NCBI RefSeq assembly: GCF_014170375.1
Contig: NZ_LZZW01000003.1
Coordinates: forward strand, 124,001-188,000
DNA from: Variovorax sp. UMC13
GTDB taxonomy: Bacteria > Pseudomonadota > Gammaproteobacteria > Burkholderiales > Burkholderiaceae_C
Length of the DNA stretch: 64,000 bases
Direction: 5' to 3'
Below are positions 51,482-59,793 of the stretch, one piece after another. Within the stretch, counting starts at the first letter, position 1; each line of letters begins with the position of its first letter. The notes under the pieces are model-generated. The model did no database searches. It was not told where the DNA came from and saw only the letters and a program-made list of their open reading frames with translations. The position numbers were made by a program, and so were the translations under genes.

Positions 51482-53272
51482 TCAGATCCGGATGACGTCG
51501 GCATCGCCCGCATAGAGCCGGGCCACTTCGTCGGCGCGCCGTGCCAGCACCGCGCGCTGGTTCACGTAGCCCTTGTCGGTGATCTCGCCGGCGTCGGCAT
51601 CGAGCGGCTCGGTCATCCACAGGATGCGGCGCGGCATCTGCGACGAACCCGCGCCACTGCGCTGGAAAGCGGCCAGCGCCTCGCGCACCTTCTGCGCGAC
51701 CACGGCCGGGCCGGCCGCCAGCGCGGCCGCCGTGGGGAAGACCAGCGCGCCGATCTCGTCGCGGTCGTGGCCCGCGATCACTGCATCGGCCGCGTAGGGC
51801 GACAGGGCCGTGACCAGCTGCAGGCGCAGCGGTCCGACCGAGACCCAGGTGCCGCTCGAGAGCTTGAAGTCCTCGGCCACGCGGCCGTCGAAGATCACGC
51901 CGCGTGCCGGGTCGGCGGGGTCGACCAGGTAGCCCGCATCGCCGATCCGGTAGAAGCCTTCGTCGTCGAAGGCGGCGGCCGTGAGCTCGGGCGCGTTGCG
52001 ATAGCCGGCAAACACCGAGACGCCGCGCACGCGCATCTCCTGCTTCTCGCCGTTGCGCACCAGCTTGAGCTCCAGGCCGGGCAGGGGGATGCCGATGCAG
52101 CCCGCGCCGTCGAGCCGGAAGTGCGCGCTGGTGACCAGCGGCGAGGTCTCGGTCGAGCCCCAGGAGGTGGTGAGCCACAGCGGCTCGTCGCGCACGCGGG
52201 CGGCCAGTGCCTCGAGCCGCTGCCAGGTGCTCGGGGGCAGGGCGGCCGCGGCGTAGAAGACCAGCTGCAGCGGCGACAGCACCTCGCGTGCGAGATCGAG
52301 GTCGGCCTCGAGGAAGGGCAGCAGCATGTCCAGTCCGCGCGGCACGTTGAAATGCAGGTTGGGCCGCACCTCGCGCAGGTTGCGCATGGTCTTCTCGATC
52401 AGCCCGGGGGCGGGGCGCCCCTCGTCGATGTGGAGCGTGCCGCCGTGCCGCAGCACCAGGTTGAGGTTGTGGTTGCCGCCGAAGGTGTGGCTCCAGGGCA
52501 GCCAGTCGAGCAGCACGGGCTTGTGCGTCGCGAGGAAGCGCCAGGTCTGCGCCAAGGCCTGCTGGTTGGCGCACAGCATGCGGTGCGTGTTGACCACCAC
52601 CTTGGGCTGGCCGGTCGAGCCGGAGGTCAGCAGCAGCTTGGCCACGTCCTCGCCGCGCAGGGCCTTGAAGGCGGCCCCGACGGCCGGCGTCTCGGCGGTG
52701 TCGAGGAAGCTGCCGAAATGCAGTGCGCCGGGCACGTCCTCGGCGCCTTCGCTCAGCACCTTCACCGCATCGCCGGCGCAGGCGGCGATGGCCGCACCAT
52801 AGGTTTGGGCATTCGCGGCATAGACCAGCGAGGGCTGCAGCGTCTGGACGATGCCGCGGATCTTCGTGGGGTCCTTGGTCAGCCGGCAGTAGGCGCTGGA
52901 GACCGGGCAGAAGGGCAGGCCGACATGCAGCGCGGCCAGCATCAGCATGGCGTGGTCGATCGAGTTGTCGGAGAGCACCAGCACCGGCCGGTCGCGCTGC
53001 AGTTGCAAGTCGAGCAGGCGCTGCGCGATCGCGCCGACGTGGCGCCGCAGTTCGCCCCAGCGCACGCGGCGCCATGCGCCGCCGGCATCGCGTTCGGCGA
53101 AGGCCAGCGTGTCGGGCGTCTCGGCGGACCAGCGCTCGAGCCAGTCGCCGATGCAGCGGTCGTAGGCGCCCAGCGCTTCGGGGGAACTCAGCACCAGGCT
53201 GCCGTCGGCTTCTTCGCGGCACAGCGTGCGCGCCGGTGCCACGAGGGCGGGGTTGTCGTAGAGGGCGGCCAT
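51482..53272 (-). CDS. Feruloyl-CoA-synthetase-like acid-CoA ligase
   Basis: 596 residues of the ANL family: an acid is activated by ATP to an acyl-AMP and then an acyl-CoA. Motifs: LLLTSGSTGQPKVVVNTH (P-loop), LDWLPWSHTFGGNHNLN, TTSWGSTETSPLVTSAH, YRIGDAGY and GRVAEDFKLSSGTWVSV. The last block, and the tail without the usual C-terminal Lys motif, are typical of feruloyl-CoA synthetases, so an aromatic acid is a likely substrate. It lies 40 bases after the dehydrogenase gene and belongs to the same operator-controlled unit. Confidence 0.88.
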   Translation of the reverse strand: MAALYDNPALVAPARTLCREEADGSLVLSSPEALGAYDRCIGDWLERWSAETPDTLAFAERDAGGAWRRVRWGELRRHVGAIAQRLLDLQLQRDRPVLVLSDNSIDHAMLMLAALHVGLPFCPVSSAYCRLTKDPTKIRGIVQTLQPSLVYAANAQTYGAAIAACAGDAVKVLSEGAEDVPGALHFGSFLDTAETPAVGAAFKALRGEDVAKLLLTSGSTGQPKVVVNTHRMLCANQQALAQTWRFLATHKPVLLDWLPWSHTFGGNHNLNLVLRHGGTLHIDEGRPAPGLIEKTMRNLREVRPNLHFNVPRGLDMLLPFLEADLDLAREVLSPLQLVFYAAAALPPSTWQRLEALAARVRDEPLWLTTSWGSTETSPLVTSAHFRLDGAGCIGIPLPGLELKLVRNGEKQEMRVRGVSVFAGYRNAPELTAAAFDDEGFYRIGDAGYLVDPADPARGVIFDGRVAEDFKLSSGTWVSVGPLRLQLVTALSPYAADAVIAGHDRDEIGALVFPTAAALAAGPAVVAQKVREALAAFQRSGAGSSQMPRRILWMTEPLDADAGEITDKGYVNQRAVLARRADEVARLYAGDADVIRI

Positions 53273-53312
53273 GTCGGGTCCTTTCTTGTGGGGCGTGTGC
53301 GGGCGGCAGCAG

Positions 53313-54257
53313 TCAGGGGCGTGGGTCGGCCGCGGCCCTGGCCTGGATCAGCCCGATCAGCAGCTCGTCGCGCCGGGCCTCGAGCGTGGCGAGGCTCTGT
53401 CCCTCGAGCGCGTCGGCCACGCCCTGCACGACCCGCGCCTTGAGCTCGGCCGTTATCGCGGGCGTGCCCAGGTCCTGCCACCAGGCCTCGATCGGGCCGC
53501 CCAGGTGGTCCAGCACATGCGCGATGCCGCCCGCGCCGCCGGAGAAGTGCAGGTTCATGAAGGGGCCGAACACGCCCCAGCGCAGGCCGGGGCCGAAGGC
53601 GATGGCGGTGTCGATGTCCTCGACCGTGGCCACGCCCTGTTCGACCAGGTGGAAGGCCTCGCGCCAGAGCGCGGCCTGCAGCCGGTTGGCGATGTGGCCC
53701 TGGATCTCCTTGCGGCCGTGGATGGGCCGTTTGCCGACCGATGCGTAGAACTGCATCGCGCGCTCGATGGTGCGCGCTGAGGTGCGCTCGCCGCCGATCA
53801 CCTCGACCAGCGGGATCAGGTGCGGCGGGTTGAAGGGGTGGCCCAGCACCACGCGCCCGGGGTGCCGGCAGGCGGACTGGATGTCGGTGGTCGAGAGGCC
53901 CGAGGAGCTCGAGGCCAGGATCACCTCGGGCGGCAGCAGCGCGTCCATGCGCTGGAACAGATCGGCCTTGAAATCGCGCCGCTCGGGCCCGTTCTCCTGC
54001 ACGAAGTCGACGCCTTGCAAGGCGGTGTCGAGTTCGGCGTGGAATCGCAGCCGGTCCATCGACGCGCCCGGCGCGAGGCCCAGCCGTTCGAGCGTGGGCC
54101 AGTGCCGCGCCACGCTCGCGCGCAGCCGCGCCTCGGCATCGGGCGCGGGATCGGTGGCCACCACGTCCAGCCCGTGGGCCAGGAAGTGGGCGGCCCAGCT
54201 GGCGCCGATGACGCCGGTGGCAACGATGGCGACGCGCTGGATGGAGGGAGAGGTCAT
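53313..54257 (-). CDS. 3-hydroxyacyl-CoA / L-carnitine dehydrogenase-type enzyme
   Basis: 314 residues. NAD-binding domain followed by a helical dimer domain: ENGPERRDFKADLFQ, LASSSSGLSTTDIQ, VVLGHPFNPPHLIPLVEVIGG, GHIANRLQAALWREA, the layout of carnitine dehydrogenase and hydroxyacyl-CoA dehydrogenases. The glycine-rich loop reads A13-T-G-V-I-G, so the first Gly of GxGxxG is Ala. It oxidises a beta-hydroxy acid or its CoA ester to the beta-keto form, which BKACE could cleave. First gene of the minus-strand unit; the predicted leader is about 70 bases. Confidence 0.85.
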   Translation of the reverse strand: MTSPSIQRVAIVATGVIGASWAAHFLAHGLDVVATDPAPDAEARLRASVARHWPTLERLGLAPGASMDRLRFHAELDTALQGVDFVQENGPERRDFKADLFQRMDALLPPEVILASSSSGLSTTDIQSACRHPGRVVLGHPFNPPHLIPLVEVIGGERTSARTIERAMQFYASVGKRPIHGRKEIQGHIANRLQAALWREAFHLVEQGVATVEDIDTAIAFGPGLRWGVFGPFMNLHFSGGAGGIAHVLDHLGGPIEAWWQDLGTPAITAELKARVVQGVADALEGQSLATLEARRDELLIGLIQARAAADPRP

Positions 54258-54333
54258 GGTGTGAAAGGGGCGGTCGATGAAGGGCAAAGGCGAGCGCGCA
54301 GGCGGTGCTCGCACGGGGGTCTTTCCGCATCGA

Positions 54334-54375
54334 ATTGTTCGATGGGCCGGGTGAAGTCACAGTCGTCTGAACGAC
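54334..54375 (-). promoter_or_regulatory. Promoter and Crp/Fnr-type operator of the dehydrogenase unit
   Basis: GTCGT-CTGA-ACGAC at 54362-54375 and ATTGTTCGAT at 54334-54343 on the + strand. With AACAAT as the -10 on the minus strand, the start is near 54327 and the palindrome centre is at -41.5. The site also lies about 63 bases before the regulator start, so it could serve autoregulation. Confidence 0.75.
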
Positions 54376-54437
54376 AATCCGCACCTGGGAAAACCTCAGG
54401 CCCGGCCCCGGCGCCAACGCATGCATCCACCCATCCC

Positions 54438-55148
54438 ATGAGCTTCAAGACAGCGCCGCGCGCGGCCGGCATCACCCTGCAGCAGTTGCTGGCCGAATCG
54501 GCGTGGTTCGCGCTGTTGACGCCGGCCGCGCGGGAGCAGGTGCTGGCCGACATGGTCGAGCGCACGGTGGTGGCTGGCGATGCGCTGATCCGCCATGGCG
54601 AGACCGCGCTCTGGTGGAACGGCGTGATGGAGGGGGTGATGAAGTGGTCCACCGGCACGCGCGCGGGCCGCTCGGTCACGCTGGGCGGGCTCACGGTCGG
54701 CAGCTGGTTCGGCGAGGGCAGCCTGCTGCGCGGCAAGCCGGTGCAGGCCGACATCATCGCGCTGCGCCACAGCCGCGTGGCCCTGCTGCCCAAGAACACC
54801 TTCGAGTGGTTGTACGAGACGCAGCCGGCCTTCGGCCGCTTCCTCACCAACCAGATCAACGAGCGCCTGCACTGGTTCATGGGCGATTTCGCGGCGCACC
54901 GGGTGCTGGGCGTCGAGGCCCAGGTGGCGCGCGCGCTGACCGGGCTGGTGCACCCCTGGCTGAACCCCGGCGGCGACCTGCACCTGCAGATCTCGCAGGA
55001 GGAACTGGCCAACCTCGTGGGCCTGTCGCGCCAGCGCTGCAACCAGGCGCTGAGCCAGTTCAAGGCGATGGGGGTGGTGCGCACCGAGTACGGCGGCATC
55101 ACCATCCTCGACATCGACCGGCTCACCACGCTGAGCGCCGTCGAGTAG
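54438..55148 (+). CDS. Crp/Fnr-family transcriptional regulator
   Basis: 236 residues: a cyclic-nucleotide-binding-type sensor domain (GDALIRHGETALWWNGVMEGVMKW, GGLTVGSWFGEGSLLRGK) and a C-terminal winged helix (LQISQEELANLVGLSRQRCNQALSQFKAMGVVRTEYGG). No Fnr-type Cys cluster is seen. The recognition helix reads SRQRCNQ where E. coli CRP has SRETVGR, so it should read a different half-site; the local GTCGT-N4-ACGAC has the 5-4-5 layout of this family. It is divergent from the dehydrogenase unit. The effector is unknown, possibly an acyl-CoA or the acid itself. Confidence 0.92.
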   Translation: MSFKTAPRAAGITLQQLLAESAWFALLTPAAREQVLADMVERTVVAGDALIRHGETALWWNGVMEGVMKWSTGTRAGRSVTLGGLTVGSWFGEGSLLRGKPVQADIIALRHSRVALLPKNTFEWLYETQPAFGRFLTNQINERLHWFMGDFAAHRVLGVEAQVARALTGLVHPWLNPGGDLHLQISQEELANLVGLSRQRCNQALSQFKAMGVVRTEYGGITILDIDRLTTLSAVE

Positions 55149-55171
55149 CGCCACCGGCGCGAGCCGACGCT

Positions 55172-55873
55172 TCAGACGCCCAGCCAGGTCGCCAGCGCCG
55201 CGGGCTCGGCCGCCACCGCCGCCGATTCCGCCGCGAGCACGATGCGGCCCTTCTCCATCACGATCGCTCGCTCGGTGTGGGCCAATACCTTGCGCCAGTC
55301 GCGGTCGACGATCAGCGTGGCGATGCCGGTGCCGCGGATGTCGGCGATCACGCGCCAGATCTCGGCCACGATCAGCGGCGCCAGTCCCTCGGTCGCCTCG
55401 TCGAGGATCAGCAGCCGCGGGTTGGTCATGAGCGCGCGGCCGATCGAGAGCATCTGCTGCTCGCCGCCCGACAGCTGCTGGCCGCCGTGCGAGAGCCGCT
55501 CGGTCAGGCGCGGGAAGGTCGCCATCACGCGTTCGAAAGTCCATTCGCGCCGGCCGTCGATGCCGGCGCGCGCGCTCATCAGCAGGTTCTCGCGCACCGA
55601 CAGGTTGGGGAAGATGCCGCGGCCCTCGGGCACGTAGCCGATGCCCAGGCGCGCGATCTTCTCGGGCGCCCAGCCGCTCACGTCGCGGCCGTCGAGCAGC
55701 ACGCGGCCGGAGGCCGGGCGCACATAGCCCATCAACGTGCGGATCAGCGTGGTCTTGCCCATGCCGTTGCGCCCCAGAAGGCCGAGCGAGGTGGCCGCGG
55801 CCTGGGTCGCGTCGACGCCGCGCAGGATGTGGCTGTCGCCGTAGTAGGTGTGGATGGCTTCGATCTGCAGCAT
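55172..55873 (-). CDS. livF: LivF-type ABC transporter ATPase
   Basis: 233 residues. Walker A GRNGMGKTT, signature LSGGEQQ, Walker B LLILDEA; typical LivF blocks YVPEGRGIFPNLSVREN and EATEGLAPLIV. The H-loop position has no His (IVDRD), as LivF proteins often lack it. It is the last gene of the transporter operon and starts 1 base after livG. With LivG it powers import by the LivH/LivM permease; operon context with boxD and bclA points to benzoate-like acids rather than amino acids. Confidence 0.92.
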   Translation of the reverse strand: MLQIEAIHTYYGDSHILRGVDATQAAATSLGLLGRNGMGKTTLIRTLMGYVRPASGRVLLDGRDVSGWAPEKIARLGIGYVPEGRGIFPNLSVRENLLMSARAGIDGRREWTFERVMATFPRLTERLSHGGQQLSGGEQQMLSIGRALMTNPRLLILDEATEGLAPLIVAEIWRVIADIRGTGIATLIVDRDWRKVLAHTERAIVMEKGRIVLAAESAAVAAEPAALATWLGV

Positions 55874-55874
55874 C

Positions 55875-56636
55875 TCAGTGGCCCTCGCCGTGTTCGTCGC
55901 CCAGGTAGGCCTCGCGCACGCCCGGGTCGTTGCGGATGGCGGCCGGTTCGCCGGTCGCGATCACGCTGCCGTTGACCATCACGGTGATGCGGTCGGCGAT
56001 GCGGAAGACCGCGTCCATGTCGTGTTCCACCAGCAGGATCGCGTGCGCGGCCTTGAGCCGCGTGAGCAGGGCCAGCATGCGTTCGGATTCCTCCGCGCCC
56101 ATGCCCGCCAGCGGCTCGTCGAGCAGCAGCACGCGCGGGCGGGTCGCGAGGCACATCGCGACCTCGAGCTGGCGCTTGGCGCCGTGGCTCAGGGTGCCGG
56201 CGATGCGGTGCGCCTCGGCCTCGAGGCCGGCGGCGCGCAGCGCCTCGACGGCCGCGGCGTTGCTGGCGGCGCAGGCGCGCGCCGACTGCCAGATCGCCCA
56301 GGGCCGCGGCGTGGCGGCCTGCGCGGCCAGGCGGCAGTTCTCGTGCACCGTGAACTCGGGAAAGATCGTGGTGCGCTGGTAGCTTCGGCCCACGCCGTCG
56401 CGTGCGCGCCGCGACTGGGCGCGCGCCGTGATGTCGACGCCTTCGAGCGCGATGCGGCCGTCGGAGGCCTCGATTTCGCCCGAGAGCATGTTGATCAGCG
56501 TCGACTTGCCGGCGCCGTTGGTGCCGATCACCGCATGGACCTCGCCGCGGCGCAAATCGAGCGTGACCGCGTTCACCGCCACCAGGCCGCCGAAGCGGCG
56601 GGTCAGGCTCTGGACGGACAGCAGGGGCGTGCTCAT
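55875..56636 (-). CDS. livG: LivG-type ABC transporter ATPase
   Basis: 253 residues. Walker A GTNGAGKST, signature region LSHGAKRQ (LSxGxxR, as in LivG proteins), Walker B VLLLDEPLAGMG, and the H-loop His in VEHDMDAVF. The SYQRTTIFPEFTVHEN block is typical of LivG. It overlaps livM by 4 bases and precedes livF by 1, so the transporter proteins are coupled. Confidence 0.93.
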   Translation of the reverse strand: MSTPLLSVQSLTRRFGGLVAVNAVTLDLRRGEVHAVIGTNGAGKSTLINMLSGEIEASDGRIALEGVDITARAQSRRARDGVGRSYQRTTIFPEFTVHENCRLAAQAATPRPWAIWQSARACAASNAAAVEALRAAGLEAEAHRIAGTLSHGAKRQLEVAMCLATRPRVLLLDEPLAGMGAEESERMLALLTRLKAAHAILLVEHDMDAVFRIADRITVMVNGSVIATGEPAAIRNDPGVREAYLGDEHGEGH

Positions 56637-57598
56637 GGCGTCACCGCCTTGGCCGCGGGCGTGGGCGAGATCCGCGCCGCGAGCCCGATCAGGCCCTTGG
56701 GCAGCAGCGCCACGAACACGATGATCGCGATGCCCAGCGTGAGCTGCCAGTGGTCGGCCAGCGGGCCGACCAGCGCATGCGTGCCCAGCACCTCCTTGAG
56801 CAGCGTGAAGGCGACGGCGCCGATCACCGCGCCGCGCAAGTGGCCGAGGCCGCCCAGGATGATCATCAGCAGCACCTCGCCCGAGTTGTGCCAGGCCATG
56901 AGTTCGGGGTTGACCACGCCGTCGCGCGCGGCGACCAGGAAGCCGGCCAGGCCGGCCAGCGCGCCCGCGATCACGAAGGCCGCGAGCTTGTAGCCGTAGA
57001 CCGCGAAGCCGGCCGCGCGCATGCGCTGCTCGTTGACGCGGATGCCGGCCAGGGCGGCGCCGAAGCGCGAGCGGCGGATCAGCGCCAGCAGGCCGTAGGT
57101 GCCGACCAGCGCCGCCAGCACCAGGTAGAACTGCACCCGGCGGTTCTCCATGTCGATCGCGCCCAGCGCGGGCCGCACGTACAGGTAGATGCCATCGCTG
57201 CCGCCGCCGACCTTGGTGTCGTGGAACACGAAGTAGGCCATCTGCGCGAAGGCCAGCGTGACCATGATGAAGTAGACGCCACGGGTGCGCAGGCTCAGCG
57301 CGCCCACCGCCAGCGCGTACAGCGCGGCGCTGCCCATCGCGAGCGGCAGCAGCCAGGCGATCGAGCCGCCCTCGGCCCCCGAGCCCAGCACCGTCGCATA
57401 GGCGCCGATGCCGTAGAAGGCCGCGTGGCCCAGGCTCACCAGCCCGGTCATGCCGACCAGCAGCTCGAGGCTCAGCGCGAAGATCGACAGGATCATGACC
57501 TTGACGATCAGGTCCGAGATGTAGGGACTCAGCGTGGGGCCGAGCGCGGCCAGGGCCAGCGCGCAGAGCAGGGGAATCCAGTGGGAAAGCTTCTTCAT
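56633..57598 (-). CDS. livM: LivM-type ABC transporter permease
   Basis: 321 residues with about nine hydrophobic helices. The family block SLELLVGMTGLVSLGHAAFYGIGAYA is near residue 45, and AALAGIRVNEQRMRAAGFAVYGYKLAAFVIAGALAGLAG is the cytoplasmic loop contacting the ATPases. It forms the membrane channel with LivH. It begins 1 base after the livH stop. Confidence 0.93.
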   Translation of the reverse strand: MKKLSHWIPLLCALALAALGPTLSPYISDLIVKVMILSIFALSLELLVGMTGLVSLGHAAFYGIGAYATVLGSGAEGGSIAWLLPLAMGSAALYALAVGALSLRTRGVYFIMVTLAFAQMAYFVFHDTKVGGGSDGIYLYVRPALGAIDMENRRVQFYLVLAALVGTYGLLALIRRSRFGAALAGIRVNEQRMRAAGFAVYGYKLAAFVIAGALAGLAGFLVAARDGVVNPELMAWHNSGEVLLMIILGGLGHLRGAVIGAVAFTLLKEVLGTHALVGPLADHWQLTLGIAIIVFVALLPKGLIGLAARISPTPAAKAVTP

Positions 57599-57599
57599 G

Positions 57600-58472
57600 T
57601 CAGTGCCTTTTTCCCATGAGACCTTCGGGGCGCCAGATGAGGATGATCGCCATCAGCACGTAGATGCCCATGCCGCTGAGTTCGGCGAAGAAGACCTTGC
57701 CGAAGGTGTCGACGAAGCCCACCAGCAGCGAGGCCACCAGCGCGCCGGTGATCGAGCCGATGCCGCCGATCACCACCACCACGAAGCAGACGATCAGCAC
57801 GCTGGCGCCCATGTTCGGGTAGACCGAGGACATCGGCGCGGCGATCATGCCGGCCAGCGCGGCCAGCGCCACGCCGGCCGCGAACACGATGCGGTAGAGC
57901 CGGCGGATGTCGATGCCCAGGCCGCGCACCATGTCGCGGTTGCTGGCGCCGGCGCGGATCATCATGCCCAGCCGCGTGCGGTGGACCACCAGGTACAGGC
58001 CGAGCGCGAGCACGATGCAGGCCGCGGAGGCGAACAGCCGGTACCAGGGGTAGCTCATCAGCTCACCCAGCGCGAAGCTGCCTTCGAGCCAGGGCGGGGC
58101 CTTGACGCCGTGCACGTCGTTGCCCACCAGGATCGAACGCAGCTCCTCGAACACCAGGATCAGCCCGTAGGTCATCAGCACCTGCTGCAGGTGGTCGCGC
58201 TGGTAGAGGTAACTGAAGAAGGCCCATTCGAGCAGGTAGCCGAAGACGGCCGCGAGCACCACGCCCGCCAGCAGCATCACGATGAACTGATCGCCGAACA
58301 GCGGCGACAGCGCGAAGGCCATGTAGGCGCCCAGCATGTAGAAGCTGCCGTGCGCCAGGTTGATGACGCCCATGATCCCGAAGATCAGCGTCAGCCCCGA
58401 GGCCACGAGAAAGAGCAGCAGTCCGTACTGAACCGAGTTCAGGCATTGGACGAGGAAGGTGCCGATGTCCAC
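57600..58472 (-). CDS. livH: LivH-type ABC transporter permease
   Basis: 290 residues with about eight membrane helices. Landmarks: GLTLIFGIMGVINLAHGSFYMLGAY, RTRLGMMIRAGASNRDMVRGLGIDI (the coupling loop), VVVIGGIGSITGALVASLLVG. It is separated from the binding-protein gene by 142 bases that carry strong stem-loops, so its expression is probably lower than that of the binding protein. Confidence 0.93.
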   Translation of the reverse strand: MDIGTFLVQCLNSVQYGLLLFLVASGLTLIFGIMGVINLAHGSFYMLGAYMAFALSPLFGDQFIVMLLAGVVLAAVFGYLLEWAFFSYLYQRDHLQQVLMTYGLILVFEELRSILVGNDVHGVKAPPWLEGSFALGELMSYPWYRLFASAACIVLALGLYLVVHRTRLGMMIRAGASNRDMVRGLGIDIRRLYRIVFAAGVALAALAGMIAAPMSSVYPNMGASVLIVCFVVVVIGGIGSITGALVASLLVGFVDTFGKVFFAELSGMGIYVLMAIILIWRPEGLMGKRH

Positions 58473-58523
58473 GTTGGAGGTTCTCTCTGGACGCGTTCGT
58501 TGAGAAGGAGATGCGATGCGGGA

Positions 58524-58600
58524 GACACCGCGGATCCGGCTTGGCCGGTCCGCAGGTGTCGCCCCCTCGAGGGGGGAGTCGAGCTACACGAGGTGAGCGA
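58524..58600. repeat. Strong stem-loops between the binding-protein and livH genes
   Basis: Hairpin 1 (58524-58560) pairs GACACC with GGTGTC, GCGGA with TCCGC and CCGGC with GCCGG around a TT loop. Hairpin 2 (58562-58575) is CCCCC-TCGA-GGGGG, followed by a dyad around ACACGAGGTG. The second part resembles the element at 14987. Such hairpins often protect the upstream binding-protein message and lower downstream expression. Confidence 0.65.
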
Positions 58601-58614
58601 GGGACGGGGGTGGG

Positions 58615-59793
58615 CTACATCCTGCAGCCGCGCGCCGGGTCGGCCAGGCCCTTCACGGCGATGCTCACCATCTTGTTCTCCTTGCCGTCGACCTTGCGCA
58701 GGTAGATGTCCTGCACCGGGTTGTGCGACTTGCTCACCGAGAAGCTGCCGCGCGGGCTGTCGATCCTGGCGCGCTCGATGGCGGCCGAGAACTCGGCCTT
58801 CTTCGAGATGTCGCCCTTCACGGCGTCGAGGCCGATCGCCAGCATCTGCGCGGCGTCGTAGCCCTGCACCGCGTACACGTCGGGCTGCAGCTTGAAGGCC
58901 TTGGCGTAGGCGGTGCGGAAGCTGTTGTCGCGCGGCGTGTTCAGGCCGTCGGCGTAGTGCAGCGTGGTCAGCATGCCTTGCGCGGTGTCGCCTTGCGCGT
59001 CGAGCGTGCCGTCGGTCAGGAAGCCAGGGCCGTAGAGCGGGATGGTCTTGTTCAGGCCCGCGGCCGCGTAGTCCTTGACGAACTTGACCGCGCCGCCACC
59101 CGCGAAGAAGGCGTACACCGCATCGGGCTTGGCCGCCGCGATCTCGGTCAGCAGCGCCTGGAACTCCACGTTGGGGAAGGGCACGGTGAGCTGCTTCACC
59201 ACCTGGCCGCCGGATTTCTCGAAGCCTTCCTTGAAGCCGTTGACCGACTCGTCGCCGGCCGCGTACTTCCAGGTGATGGTGATGGCCTTCTTCTTTTTCT
59301 CCTGCTTGGCCGCGACCTCGCCCATGGCGTAGGCGGGCTGCCAGTTGGAGAAGGAACTGCGGAAGATGTTGGGCGCGCACATCGGGCCGGTCACGGCGTC
59401 GGCGCCGGCGTTGGGCACCAGCAGCACGGTGCCGCTTTCCTTGGCGGCCTTGGCCATGGCCATCGCGACGCCGGAGTGCACGGTGCCCACGATCACGTCG
59501 ACGTTGTCGCGCTTGATCAGCTTGTTCACGTTGTCGGTGGCCTTGGCCGGATCGGATTCGTCGTCGACCTTCACGTACTCGATCTCGCGGCCGCCGAGCT
59601 TGCCGCCCTGTTCCTCGACGCGCAGCTTGAAGCCGTTCTCGATCGCCACGCCCAGCGCGGTGTAGGTGCCGCTGTAGGGCAGCATCAGGCCGACCTTGAG
59701 TTTGGCCGGCTGGGCATGGCCGGCGGTGGCGATGCAGGCCAGCGCGAAGGCCGCGAGGGCGGCCGCGGTGCGGCGCGTGGGGGTGTGGCTCAT
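58615..59793 (-). CDS. ABC substrate-binding protein (aromatic acid/LivK type)
   Basis: 392 residues. Signal peptide ending near GHAQP; peripla-BP_6 fold with KLKVGLMLPYSGTYTALG at the mature start, EYVKVDDESDPAKATDNVNKLI and DVIVGTVHSGVAMAMAK. It supplies the adjacent LivHMGF permease. Because boxD and bclA are in the same operon, benzoate or a close relative is the expected ligand. ATG 59793 overlaps the preceding hydrolase stop by 4 bases. Confidence 0.93.
   Translation of the reverse strand: MSHTPTRRTAAALAAFALACIATAGHAQPAKLKVGLMLPYSGTYTALGVAIENGFKLRVEEQGGKLGGREIEYVKVDDESDPAKATDNVNKLIKRDNVDVIVGTVHSGVAMAMAKAAKESGTVLLVPNAGADAVTGPMCAPNIFRSSFSNWQPAYAMGEVAAKQEKKKKAITITWKYAAGDESVNGFKEGFEKSGGQVVKQLTVPFPNVEFQALLTEIAAAKPDAVYAFFAGGGAVKFVKDYAAAGLNKTIPLYGPGFLTDGTLDAQGDTAQGMLTTLHYADGLNTPRDNSFRTAYAKAFKLQPDVYAVQGYDAAQMLAIGLDAVKGDISKKAEFSAAIERARIDSPRGSFSVSKSHNPVQDIYLRKVDGKENKMVSIAVKGLADPARGCRM

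Noticed and set aside
50640..53272. Firm fcs-ech (ferulate to vanillin) assignment
   Set aside because: The ligase is fcs-like, but no vanillin dehydrogenase is nearby and the hydratase has no feature specific to hydratase/aldolases.
49590..54257. Standard carnitine operon
   Set aside because: A carnitine-dehydrogenase-like gene and BKACE are present, but the usual thioesterase is absent and a feruloyl-CoA-synthetase-like ligase and a hydratase lie between them; the substrate is left open.
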